A stretch of DNA of 16,102 nt, from contig JAUPVD010000068.1 of the NCBI GenBank assembly GCA_030917225.1, positions 1 through 16,102 of the forward strand. Reading direction: 5' to 3'. The notes under the pieces are model-generated. The model did no database searches. It had not been told where the DNA came from and was given only the letters and a program-made list of their open reading frames with translations. Position numbers and translations under genes: made by a program. Of this stretch, positions 7,179 to 14,178 are shown one piece after another; positions within the stretch are counted from its first letter, which is position 1, and each line of letters opens with the position of its first letter. The stretch is from Pseudomonadota bacterium (GTDB lineage Bacteria; Pseudomonadota; Gammaproteobacteria; Burkholderiales; Rhodocyclaceae).

Positions 7179-8630
7179 CTAGCCTCCGAACAGTCGCGCG
7201 ATTTCGCGCACCGAAGCGGCCGAGAGCGCCAGCAGGGGCGCCGGATAGACGCCGACAACGACGATGCCCAAGGCCAGCGCCGAGGCCGCTGCATATTCGG
7301 CACGATTGAGGTCCGGCAGCGGGTCGGCATGCGGCGTGCCGCCGAGACACAGGCGGCCAGTGACGCGCAATGCGTAGGCGGCACTGATGACGACCCCCAG
7401 CGACAACACTGCCACCCACCCACCCCAGCGATCGAAGCCGCCGACCAGCACATGCAGTTCGGCGATGAAGCCGGCGCCACCGGGCAGCCCGGCGGCGGAC
7501 AGCAGGGCCAGCGAGAGCAGGAAGGTCAGGCGCGGCGCGCGACCGATCAGGCCGCCGATCTCGCCGAGTTCGCGGGTGTGCGTGCGCTGGTAGAGCGCAC
7601 CGACAAGCAGGAAGAGCAGCGCTGCAGCAAGGCCATGCGCTGTCATCTGAAAGACGGCGCCGCCAAGCCCGGTGACATTGAGCGTGGCGATACCGAGCAG
7701 GACCACCCCCATGTGCGCCACCGAGGAGTAGGCCACCATGCGCTTGAGGTCGGTCTGGCGCCAAGCAAGGACGCTGCCATAAACCAGCGAAACAAGGGCC
7801 AGTGCCGCCAGCCAGTCCTGCACGGCCAGCATCGCGCCGGGCAGGGTTTCACTGGCGCGGATGAGGCCATAGCTGCCCATCTTGAGCAGCACGCCGGAGA
7901 GCAGGATGGAGATCGGGCTGGGTGCCTCGACGTGCGCCAGCGGCAGCCAGCCGTGCAGCGGAAACACTGGCATCTTGACGCCGAAGCCGATGAACAGGCC
8001 GGCGAAGATGAGCAATTGCGTCGCCGGCGGCAGGCCGCGACCGCCTTGCGCCATGTCGGCCATGGCAAAGCTGTGGCCGGGTGCGGCATCGTAGAGCAGC
8101 AGCAGCGCAACGAGCATGAAGACCGAACCGCCCAGCGTGTAGAGCACGAAGTTGAGCGCGGCACGGTGGCGGTTGGCGCCGCCCATGCGGTCGATCAGGA
8201 AGAAAAGCGGAATCAGCGTCAGTTCCCAGAAAACGTAGAACAGCGACCAGTCGCGCGCCATGAAGACGCCGAACATGGCGGTTTCGAGCACCAGCAGCAG
8301 GGAGAAATAGAATTTGGCGCTGGAACTGATCGTCGTCGACACGAGCATGGCGACAAAGCACAGCAGCGCCGCCAGCACCACCATCGGCAGGGAGATGCCG
8401 TCAACGCCGAGGGAGAAGCTGGAGCCGACGCGCGGGTTCCACGGGCGGGTTTCGAAGAATTGCTGGCCGGCCAGCGCCGGGTCGAACAGAAACACCAGCG
8501 TCAGCGCAAACAGCAGGGATGCGGCGGAAACAGCCAAAGCCGCCCGTCGGATGATCTCCGGGCGGCGGGATGGGAAAACAGCGACCAGCAATGCTCCCAG
8601 TAGCGGGAGGAGCAGAAAAGCCCTCAGCAC
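7179..8630 (-). CDS. NuoM-like antiporter subunit, first gene of the dab-type operon
   Basis: A 483-residue polytopic protein of the NuoM/NdhD type, with the length usual for the family. The start is GTG at 8630. It is the only start codon in this frame after the in-frame stop near 8682, and it gives a typical NuoM N-terminus (MLRAFLLLPLLGALL). Landmarks are FYVFWELTLIPLFFLI (TM5 glutamate E136), GFGVKMPVFPLHGWLP (TM7 lysine K219), GVLLKMGSYGLIR (second lysine K250), DLKRMVAYSSVAHMG and a broken-helix region near AHGLAAALLFLLVG. All key residues are intact. Its stop lies 1 nt before the dabA start, so the two are co-translated. Its own ribosome-binding site is poor: GGAGGT lies 12 nt upstream and is shared with an overlapping 8-codon leader ORF. 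It probably forms a membrane arm with DabA, DabB and the other antiporters (inference). It could be mis-annotated as complex I subunit M, but no other nuo genes are in view. Confidence 0.9.
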   Translation of the reverse strand: MLRAFLLLPLLGALLVAVFPSRRPEIIRRAALAVSAASLLFALTLVFLFDPALAGQQFFETRPWNPRVGSSFSLGVDGISLPMVVLAALLCFVAMLVSTTISSSAKFYFSLLLVLETAMFGVFMARDWSLFYVFWELTLIPLFFLIDRMGGANRHRAALNFVLYTLGGSVFMLVALLLLYDAAPGHSFAMADMAQGGRGLPPATQLLIFAGLFIGFGVKMPVFPLHGWLPLAHVEAPSPISILLSGVLLKMGSYGLIRASETLPGAMLAVQDWLAALALVSLVYGSVLAWRQTDLKRMVAYSSVAHMGVVLLGIATLNVTGLGGAVFQMTAHGLAAALLFLLVGALYQRTHTRELGEIGGLIGRAPRLTFLLSLALLSAAGLPGGAGFIAELHVLVGGFDRWGGWVAVLSLGVVISAAYALRVTGRLCLGGTPHADPLPDLNRAEYAAASALALGIVVVGVYPAPLLALSAASVREIARLFGG

Positions 8631-8650
8631 AAGAGGAACCCCACCTCCAT
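8624..8650 (-). CDS. Possible 8-codon leader peptide overlapping the operon's first start codon
   Basis: An ATG at 8650 is preceded by a strong Shine-Dalgarno (AAGGAGGAGGT, 5 nt spacing) and encodes only M-E-V-G-F-L-L-C before a TGA at 8624-8626. This ORF overlaps the GTG start (8628-8630) of the NuoM-like gene in another frame. The best ribosome-binding site of the operon therefore serves this mini-ORF. That fits translational coupling or re-initiation at the downstream GTG. A frameshift that once joined the two frames is an alternative. Translation is unproven. Confidence 0.4.
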   Translation of the reverse strand: MEVGFLLC

Positions 8651-8691
8651 GCTGTACCTCCTCCTTGAAGTTATCCTTGTCTTATCGGACG

Positions 8692-8700
8692 ATTATGCCA
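8692..8700 (-). promoter_or_regulatory. Candidate extended -10 promoter for the dab-type operon
   Basis: On the minus strand the sequence TGGCATAAT is an extended -10 (TG-n-CATAAT, one mismatch to TATAAT). It would start transcription near 8685 and leave a leader of about 55 nt before the GTG at 8630. No convincing -35 is seen upstream, as is common for extended -10 promoters. The site lies in the 94-bp divergent gap shared with the acylphosphatase gene. Confidence 0.4.
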
Positions 8701-8724
8701 GTTGCGCCAAGCCAAAGGTGAGCC

Positions 8725-9027
8725 ATGAGCCAGATTCCCGTCGCAGAATTCACAACGCTTGCCCTGTCGATACATGGCCGCGTGCAGGGCGTTGGTTTCC
8801 GCTGGTCGCTCTGTGAACAGGCGCGGGCGCTCGGCCTGACCGGCTGGGTCCGCAACCGACGCGATGGTCGTGTCGAAGCACTGGTGCGCGGACCGGCCGC
8901 AGCAGTGGACATCCTCGTCGACTGGTCCCGGCGTGGGCCGCCGGCAGCCAGCGTACGTACGGTCGAGGTCTCCCCCGGCGACAACGACACCCCCCTGATC
9001 GAGTTCGCACAACTGCCGACTGACTGA
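8725..9027 (+). CDS. acyP: Acylphosphatase
   Basis: A 100-residue cytosolic enzyme hydrolysing the carboxyl-phosphate bond of acylphosphates such as carbamoyl- or acetyl-phosphate. The two signature blocks are clear. The phosphate-binding loop [11 protein letters not shown] carries the catalytic arginine (R26), and [13 protein letters not shown] carries the catalytic asparagine (N44). Their 18-residue spacing is as in characterised acylphosphatases. The length is normal for the family. The ATG at 8725 is supported by AAGGTG about 6 nt upstream and leaves a short N-terminal tail before the fold. It is transcribed away from the dab-type operon, and the peroxiredoxin gene follows after 80 bp. 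No functional tie to either neighbour is evident from sequence. Confidence 0.93.
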   Translation: MSQIPVAEFTTLALSIHGRVQGVGFRWSLCEQARALGLTGWVRNRRDGRVEALVRGPAAAVDILVDWSRRGPPAASVRTVEVSPGDNDTPLIEFAQLPTD

Positions 9028-9061
9028 CGCGCGGAACCTTCATCGCCGGCTGGAATCGAAG

Positions 9062-9067
9062 TATTCT
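9062..9067 (+). promoter_or_regulatory. Weak candidate -10 for the peroxiredoxin gene
   Basis: TATTCT lies 17 bp downstream of a poor -35-like TTCATC (9039-9044) in the 80-bp gap before the peroxiredoxin gene. The match is modest (4/6 and 3/6), and co-transcription from the acylphosphatase gene is also possible. No OxyR-like site was recognised. Confidence 0.2.
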
Positions 9068-9107
9068 TCTGTCTTTGTCCCCAACCCTTATAACCAAGGA
9101 GAAAAAC

Positions 9108-9707
9108 ATGGCTGTTCTCGTAGGCAAGCAAGCCCCGGATTTCAATGCCACCGCCGTCTTCGGCAACAACGAAATGAAGCCGCTGAAGCTCTCGGACTAC
9201 AAGGGCAAGTATGTGGTGATGTTCTTCTACCCGCTCGATTTCACCTTTGTCTGCCCGTCCGAGCTGATCGCCTTCGATCACCGCCTGGATGAATTCAAGC
9301 AGCGCGGCGTCGAAGTCATCGGCGTTTCGATCGACTCGCAGTTCACCCACCTCGCCTGGAAGAACACCCCGGTTGAAAAGGGCGGCATCGGCCAGGTCCA
9401 GTACCCGCTGGTGGCCGACGTCAAGCACGATATCTGCCGCGCCTACGACGTCGAGTTCGAAGCCGCCGGCGTCGCCTTCCGCGGCTCCTTCCTGATCGAC
9501 AAGAACGGCACCGTGCGCCACCAGGTGGTCAATGACCTGCCGCTCGGCCGCAATGTGGACGAAATGCTGCGCATGGTCGATGCACTGCAGTTCACCGAAG
9601 AGCATGGCGAGGTCTGCCCGGCCGGCTGGATGAAGGGCAAGAAGGGCATGACCGCCTCACCGGACGGCGTCGCCAAATATCTGGCGGAGAACGCCAAGGA
9701 ACTGTAA
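9108..9707 (+). CDS. Typical 2-Cys peroxiredoxin (AhpC/TSA family)
   Basis: A 199-residue thiol peroxidase reducing H2O2, alkyl hydroperoxides and possibly peroxynitrite, usually recycled by thioredoxin or AhpF. The peroxidatic cysteine is C49 in FYPLDFTFVCPSE. The resolving cysteine is C170 in GEVCPAGW, so it is a dimeric typical 2-Cys enzyme. The GGIG motif of the Prx1/AhpC class is present, while the C-terminal tail has Tyr-Leu in place of Tyr-Phe, which tends to make the enzyme more resistant to over-oxidation. The start is ATG at 9108 with AAGGAG 6 nt upstream. An upstream in-frame start at 9075 is disfavoured because it lacks a ribosome-binding site and adds a tail unlike the family. 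It resembles the Tsa/Prx1-type more than enterobacterial AhpC, and no ahpF is nearby. It ends in a strong terminator, so it is probably transcribed alone or with the acylphosphatase gene. Confidence 0.95.
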   Translation: MAVLVGKQAPDFNATAVFGNNEMKPLKLSDYKGKYVVMFFYPLDFTFVCPSELIAFDHRLDEFKQRGVEVIGVSIDSQFTHLAWKNTPVEKGGIGQVQYPLVADVKHDICRAYDVEFEAAGVAFRGSFLIDKNGTVRHQVVNDLPLGRNVDEMLRMVDALQFTEEHGEVCPAGWMKGKKGMTASPDGVAKYLAENAKEL

Positions 9708-9749
9708 GTCCGAAATTTCGGGGTTTCCTGAATTCCCCGGTTTTACAAG

Positions 9750-9774
9750 AGCCGCCCGCGAGGCGGCTTTTTCT
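9750..9774 (+). terminator. Rho-independent terminator of the peroxiredoxin gene
   Basis: A 7-bp GC-rich stem (AGCCGCC at 9750-9756 with GGCGGCT at 9762-9768, 5-nt loop) is followed by a T-rich tract through 9774. It begins 42 nt after the stop codon. A weaker hairpin just upstream (CGGGG at 9719-9723 with CCCCG at 9735-9739, then TTTT) may act as a first stop. Confidence 0.88.
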
Positions 9775-9804
9775 TGGCCCGCACCGGGCAATGCCGGACG
9801 TGTT

Positions 9805-9818
9805 TTGACAAGGATCAA
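9805..9818 (+). promoter_or_regulatory. FNR/ANR-like box upstream of the binding-protein / c-di-GMP operon
   Basis: TTGAC-AAGG-ATCAA differs by one base from the FNR consensus TTGAT-N4-ATCAA. Its centre (9811.5) lies 41.5 bp upstream of a predicted start near 9853, which itself follows a -10-like CACAAT at 9841-9846. That is the classic class II activator position. The first six bases are also a perfect TTGACA -35, so a sigma-70 promoter with a poor -10 (9829-9834) is an alternative reading. Confidence 0.5.
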
Positions 9819-9840
9819 TGGCCGGCCGTAAGCTGAGCGC

Positions 9841-9846
9841 CACAAT
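9841..9846 (+). promoter_or_regulatory. Candidate -10 element of the FNR-type promoter
   Basis: CACAAT matches TATAAT at 4/6 positions and sits where a class II FNR promoter needs it relative to the box at 9805-9818. Transcription would begin near 9853, about 28 nt before the ATG at 9881. Confidence 0.4.
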
Positions 9847-9880
9847 CCAGCCACATTTTTGTCGGGATAGCGAATAACGG

Positions 9881-10768
9881 ATGGCACGTAGCGCATTGCA
9901 TTGGGCACACTGGCGAGCACTGATCATTGCACCGGTTCTGGCCACGCTGCCTGTTGCCGCCAGCCCGGCCGCCCCTGCTGCCTCGACCACCGCTGCCAAA
10001 TCGCCTCCGCCAGCCGCGACCACGCTGCGCCTGGCGAGTTCAGCTACCGCCAGCGCCTTCGCACGGAACATCCTCGTCCCGCTGAAACAGGGGCACGCGC
10101 TTGAAATCAACCTGAGCACCACGGGTAGCGAAACGGCGCTTGAGGATGTGCGCGCCGGCCGCGCCGATGCAGCGCTCGTTTCGCGAAAACTGACAGCCGC
10201 CGAGGAGGTGGAATTCCGTACCTTGCCGCTTGCGCTGGACAGCCTGCTGCTGATCGTCAACGAACGCAACCCGCTCGAACGTGCGGATGCCGCCCTCATC
10301 CGCGGCATTTTCTCTCGGCAGATTGCCGATTGGCGGCAAGTCGGCGCCGGCAACAGCGGCGCCATCGTGCCGGTGACGCGCCGCCCCACGTATGGCACGA
10401 GAACACTGTTCGACAACACTTTCGGCGTCGGCCGCATCATCCCCACCGGCATCGTCGAACTGGCCTCCAACCTCGCGACCGTGCTCTATGTCGGCGCCGA
10501 CCCGCAGGCCATCGGCTACGTATCCGCAGCCGCCTTCGACGACGCACTCCAGCACGGGCTGCGCATCAAGGCTTTGAAGCTGAACGGCCTTTCGCCAAGT
10601 GCTGCCGGCTGCAGGCAAACCGATTACCCACTCTGCCGCCCGATCAGCCTGATCAGAAAACAGGGCAGGGCAGCACGCGGGCACGAACGGCTGGAATCGT
10701 TCCTGTTGAGCGACGAAGGGCAGACACTGCTCGAACAGAACGGCTTCGCGCCGATGAAGAAGCCGTAG
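9881..10768 (+). CDS. PstS-like periplasmic substrate-binding protein, probable sensor partner
   Basis: A 295-residue exported protein with a PBP-like (PstS-type) fold. A signal peptide spans residues 1-28 (basic start, ALIIAPVLATLPVAAS core, Ala-rich cleavage zone), followed by a Pro/Ala linker. PstS-like features are LRLASSATAS near the mature start, the segment GIFSRQIADWRQVG near residue 142 and RRPTYGTRTLFDNTFG near residue 167, the counterpart of the phosphate-binding GSGT loop. The anion-binding residues are only partly conserved, so the ligand may not be phosphate. Two cysteines (AAGCRQTDYPLCRP) could form a disulfide. No pstCAB genes are near. Instead its stop is 1 nt before a membrane GGDEF-EAL gene, so it likely acts as an extracytoplasmic sensor for that protein and not in transport (inference). 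The ATG at 9881 has no strong ribosome-binding site, but it is the only start giving an intact signal peptide. Confidence 0.82.
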   Translation: MARSALHWAHWRALIIAPVLATLPVAASPAAPAASTTAAKSPPPAATTLRLASSATASAFARNILVPLKQGHALEINLSTTGSETALEDVRAGRADAALVSRKLTAAEEVEFRTLPLALDSLLLIVNERNPLERADAALIRGIFSRQIADWRQVGAGNSGAIVPVTRRPTYGTRTLFDNTFGVGRIIPTGIVELASNLATVLYVGADPQAIGYVSAAAFDDALQHGLRIKALKLNGLSPSAAGCRQTDYPLCRPISLIRKQGRAARGHERLESFLLSDEGQTLLEQNGFAPMKKP

Positions 10769-10769
10769 C

Positions 10770-13700
10770 ATGGCCAGCCCGGGAAATTCTCGTTCGCTGC
10801 GCAACGGCCTGTGGGCATTCTTTTCCGCCTTGTGCCTGTTCATCGCCGGCAGCGCCATGCTCAACCTGTACAACCTGCGCACGGACCAGGCGCTTCTGGA
10901 GCGAGGCCTGGCACCCAAACTGGTGGCCCAGCAACAAGCCGAGCAGTTGCGTCAGGTCGTTGTCGACATGATGCGACTGGTCTATCAGGCCAGCTTCGAA
11001 GGCAACGAGGAGCTGCTCTACGAAGCCGGCGCTCAGGCCACCCGTTTCTTCGATGCCCATGAGGCACTTGGCCGTCATTTGTCCACCATGCCGGCCAACG
11101 AATTGAACTACACACAGACACTTGCCCACCACGGCCGCATTGGCAGCAGCTTCCGCCATGTCAGCGCGTCGGCCCTGTCGTTGCTCGCCGACAGTAGCCA
11201 GGGCAGCAGTGACGAGGCAGAAATTGCCCATATGCGCTTTTCGACGGCGGCGCTGACCGACGAACTCAATCGTTTTGTCGGCATCCTCGCCAGCGATGCC
11301 GCCGATGCCGTCACCACGGCCCAGCGGCGCATCAATACGGCCCGCCAGCAACAGATCGCGTCGATCGCCATCGCCGTCCTGGCCATGGGCGGCTTTTTCC
11401 TTTTCCTGTACTTCCGCCTTGTCCGGCCGATGCGCGCACTTTCCGGGTTCGTCCAGCGCGCCAAAGACTCGCCGCTCGACATCAGCGAACGCCACCTGGG
11501 GAAATACCACGACGAAATCTCCGAGCTGGGCAACGGCATCAATACGCTTCTCGATCACCTTCAGGAAGTCGGCGTTTCGCGCAACTTCGTCGACCGCGTG
11601 TTCGACACTGCACCACTGGCCTTGCTCCTGGTCGATCCCGAACACCGGATTCACCGCTGCAACCTCAGTGCGCGGCAATTGCATGGCTGCAACCCGGAAG
11701 GCGAGCGGATCGACCTGCTGCTGACGCATCAGGAAAACAGCGAAGGCCTGTGGCGAACGAACGATGGCACGGCTGTTCCCGTTCTCGTCTCGGTCGCCGA
11801 GTTTTTTGACCCGCAACTGAACGGCGCCGGGCTGGTCATCGGCCTGGCAGACCTGACACACCGGAAATCGGCGGAAGCTGCCCTGCAGCGGCAGGAAAAA
11901 CTGCTGCGTGCCGTGGCCCAGGCCGGCAGCCAGTTGCTGACCGGGCAGGAAGGCAACACGCCGATTGCCGAAACACTGCGCCTGATCGGCGAAGCGATGG
12001 ACGCAGATCGTGGCAACGTCATCGAAGTACATGCCGGACCCGACGGCACAGGCACGCTCGCCAGCCTGCGCCATGAATGGTGTGCCGAAGGCATCGAATC
12101 CTTTCTCGGCCTTGAGGAGTCGCTGAACCAGCCATGGCAGCAACTTTTTTCGCGCTGGGAAGAGGCATTGAACAAGGGCCGCGCGTTTACCACCACCCTG
12201 GACGAGACTCGCGGTGAAGAGAGAGCCTGGCTGGCCCGACGCAAGGTCGCCTCGCTCATCGCGCTGCCGATTGAGGTCGAAGGTTGCCTGTGGGGATTCA
12301 TCGGCTTTTGCGATACGCGCACGCCACGCCGCTGGGAAAAGGGCGAAAGCGAAGTGCTGCAGACGGTCGCCGCCGACATCGGCCACCTCATCGTGCAGGA
12401 GCAGGCGCTTTCCCAGCTGCGCCTTTCGGCCCGGGTGTTTGCCGAAAGCGGCGAAGCGATTGCCGTGACCGACACCAAGGGCAATTTCGTGTCGGTCAAC
12501 CGCGCCTTCACCGACGTTACCGGCTACACCTTCGACGAGGTGCAGGGAAAGAATCCGCGCATCCTGCAGTCCGGCCGGCACGACCAGACGTTCTACGCCG
12601 CCATGTGGAAGCACATGGCCGAAACCGGCAGCTGGCAGGGCGAGGTCTGGAACCGGCGCAAATCGGGCGAAATCTACCCGGAGTGGCTGAACATTTCGGC
12701 GGTGCGCAACCCCGCCGGAGAAGTGACCCACTATGTCGCGATCTTTTCCGACATTACCGAACGCAAGGCGGCGCAAGCCAGAATTGAATACCTGGCCCAT
12801 CACGATCCGTTGACGGGGCTACCCAACCGCTCGCTTCTCCGCGAACGGCTTGAGCAAGAGATTGGCCGCGCCAAGCGCGCAGAGCGCAAGGTCGGCGTTC
12901 TTTTCCTCGACCTCGACCGTTTCAAGACGGTCAATGATTCTCTCGGCCACGCCGTCGGCGACCGGCTTTTGCGCGAGGTTGCCAGCCGGCTGCGCGCCTG
13001 CCTGCGTGATTCCGATGTGGTCTGCCGTCAGGGCGGCGACGAGTTCATCGTCTTGCTGCCGGAACTGCGCAGCAGCAACGATGCGGCACACACCGCGCGA
13101 CAGATCATCGAGGCCTTGAGGCGCCCCGTGGATCTGGGTACGCAAACCGTACATACCTCGACCAGCGTCGGCATCGCGCTATTTCCCGAGGACGGCAACA
13201 CGACCTCCGCGCTGCTCAAGGCGGCCGACATGGCGATGTATCACGCCAAGGAAAACGAGCGCGGTACCTTCTGCTTCTTCACCGACGAGCTCAATGCGCG
13301 CGCCGTGGAGCGGCTGGCACTCGATAATCGCCTGCGCGTGGCTGTCCAGCAGCAGGAGTTTGCCGTGCATTTCCAGCCGCAATGGTCACTCGCCAGCGGT
13401 CGGATGACCGGTGTCGAGGCACTGGTGCGCTGGCATTGTGACGGGGAATGGATTTCGCCCGCACGCTTCATTCCGGTTGCCGAAGACAACGGCCAGATCG
13501 TTCCTCTCGGCGCCTGGGTCCTCCAGGAAGCCTGTCGTTCGGCGGCGCATTGGCGGTCGATGGGCCATGAGCTGACCGTCGCGGTCAACGTTTCGCCGGT
13601 ACAGGTGCGCCGTGACGACCTGCTGCTGCGGGTGCGCCAGATGCTGGCCGCTACCGGCCTCCCTGCGCAGGCGCTGGAACTTGAAATTACAGAATCGCTG

Positions 13701-14066
13701 CTCATGGGCGACGATACGCACGTGCTTGAAACCCTGTCGGCGCTGAAGCAGTTGGGGCTCAAGCTGGCCAACGACGATTTCGGCACCGGCTACTCGAACC
13801 TGGCCTACCTCAAGCGCTTCAATGTTGATCGCCTGAAGATCGACCAGTCCTTCGTTCGCGACATGGATAGCAAACCGGATGCGGCGGCGATCGTCAACGC
13901 AGTCGTCGGCATGGGGCACCAGCTCAAGCTCAACACCCTGGCCGAAGGCGTCGAGACGGAAGCCGAACGGCAAGCGCTCCTCGCCGCCGGCTGCGATGAC
14001 GTGCAGGGCTACCTGCTGGGGCGGCCGATGCCGGCCGACGGCATCACGCAACTGCTGCGTCGCTAG
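10770..14066 (+). CDS. Membrane-bound PAS-GAF-PAS-GGDEF-EAL c-di-GMP sensor/enzyme
   Basis: A 1098-residue bifunctional c-di-GMP enzyme. Order of parts: TM1 at 12-32, a periplasmic domain at about 33-195, TM2 at 197-217, HAMP at about 215-268, PAS at 270-367, GAF at about 400-543, PAS at 552-667, GGDEF at about 670-835 and EAL at about 850-1095. The diguanylate cyclase site RQGGDEF is intact (755-759), with an inhibitory RxxD site (R746-D749) five residues ahead. The phosphodiesterase keeps E883 (VEALVRW), NVSPVQV, ELEITES, DDFGTGYSNL, LKID, AEGVET and QGYLLGRP, so both activities look possible. The second PAS (VTGYTFDEVQGKNPRILQSG) is a typical redox/ligand PAS, but its ligand cannot be read from sequence. 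The ATG at 10770 lies 1 nt after the binding-protein stop, with an AG-rich weak ribosome-binding site. The periplasmic loop could contact that protein. The PAS-GGDEF-EAL core is common in betaproteobacteria, while this partner arrangement is not. Confidence 0.95.
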   Translation: MASPGNSRSLRNGLWAFFSALCLFIAGSAMLNLYNLRTDQALLERGLAPKLVAQQQAEQLRQVVVDMMRLVYQASFEGNEELLYEAGAQATRFFDAHEALGRHLSTMPANELNYTQTLAHHGRIGSSFRHVSASALSLLADSSQGSSDEAEIAHMRFSTAALTDELNRFVGILASDAADAVTTAQRRINTARQQQIASIAIAVLAMGGFFLFLYFRLVRPMRALSGFVQRAKDSPLDISERHLGKYHDEISELGNGINTLLDHLQEVGVSRNFVDRVFDTAPLALLLVDPEHRIHRCNLSARQLHGCNPEGERIDLLLTHQENSEGLWRTNDGTAVPVLVSVAEFFDPQLNGAGLVIGLADLTHRKSAEAALQRQEKLLRAVAQAGSQLLTGQEGNTPIAETLRLIGEAMDADRGNVIEVHAGPDGTGTLASLRHEWCAEGIESFLGLEESLNQPWQQLFSRWEEALNKGRAFTTTLDETRGEERAWLARRKVASLIALPIEVEGCLWGFIGFCDTRTPRRWEKGESEVLQTVAADIGHLIVQEQALSQLRLSARVFAESGEAIAVTDTKGNFVSVNRAFTDVTGYTFDEVQGKNPRILQSGRHDQTFYAAMWKHMAETGSWQGEVWNRRKSGEIYPEWLNISAVRNPAGEVTHYVAIFSDITERKAAQARIEYLAHHDPLTGLPNRSLLRERLEQEIGRAKRAERKVGVLFLDLDRFKTVNDSLGHAVGDRLLREVASRLRACLRDSDVVCRQGGDEFIVLLPELRSSNDAAHTARQIIEALRRPVDLGTQTVHTSTSVGIALFPEDGNTTSALLKAADMAMYHAKENERGTFCFFTDELNARAVERLALDNRLRVAVQQQEFAVHFQPQWSLASGRMTGVEALVRWHCDGEWISPARFIPVAEDNGQIVPLGAWVLQEACRSAAHWRSMGHELTVAVNVSPVQVRRDDLLLRVRQMLAATGLPAQALELEITESLLMGDDTHVLETLSALKQLGLKLANDDFGTGYSNLAYLKRFNVDRLKIDQSFVRDMDSKPDAAAIVNAVVGMGHQLKLNTLAEGVETEAERQALLAAGCDDVQGYLLGRPMPADGITQLLRR

Positions 14067-14178
14067 ACAGTCGGCGAAAGGAAAGCCGTACAGCGAGGCG
14101 TCCTGTGGCAATTCTGAACGTGTGCCTTGCAATTTGTTGCCGGCGCCATCGCCACCAGACGGGGCCGGTCGATTTAGA
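14067..14178. other. Short intergenic region with a promoter-like TAGAAT
   Basis: A 112-bp gap with no clear terminator for the GGDEF-EAL gene. TAGAAT (14175-14180) fits a -10 hexamer (5/6). If used, it would start transcription at about 14188, which is itself an in-frame ATG of the next gene, so a leaderless transcript is conceivable. No convincing -35 is present. Confidence 0.3.

Noticed and set aside
5381..7309. A 642-codon plus-strand frame across dabA
   Set aside because: It is antisense to dabA, whose motifs are fully conserved, and its translation is low-complexity and shadow-like.
7178..7480. A longer dabA reading frame starting at 7480
   Set aside because: The extra 101 residues overlap the conserved end of the NuoM-like gene and are not DUF2309-like. 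The GTG at 7177 has a perfect GGAGG at ideal spacing.
1..8630. Reading the antiporter genes as a standard respiratory complex I (nuo) operon
   Set aside because: dabA sits within the gene set, the NuoL-like protein lacks the usual C-terminal extension, and no hydrophilic or quinone-site nuo subunit is present in the window.
9075..9107. Upstream start for the peroxiredoxin
   Set aside because: It has no ribosome-binding site and adds an 11-residue tail unlike the family. The ATG at 9108 has AAGGAG 6 nt upstream.
9710..9721. Perfect 12-bp palindrome ccgaaatttcgg just after the peroxiredoxin stop
   Set aside because: It is short, has no T-run, and lies between a stop codon and better hairpins. 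It may be chance or a minor part of the 3' end structure.
10653..12803. A 716-codon minus-strand frame over the binding protein and GGDEF-EAL genes
   Set aside because: It is antisense to genes with intact catalytic motifs. Its composition mirrors the other strand's codon bias and there is no ribosome-binding site or family motif.
13879..14178. N-terminal extension of the TonB-like protein into the GGDEF-EAL gene
   Set aside because: The extension is Arg/Ser-rich out-of-frame translation of the EAL coding region, and the natural TM anchor lies just after 14179.
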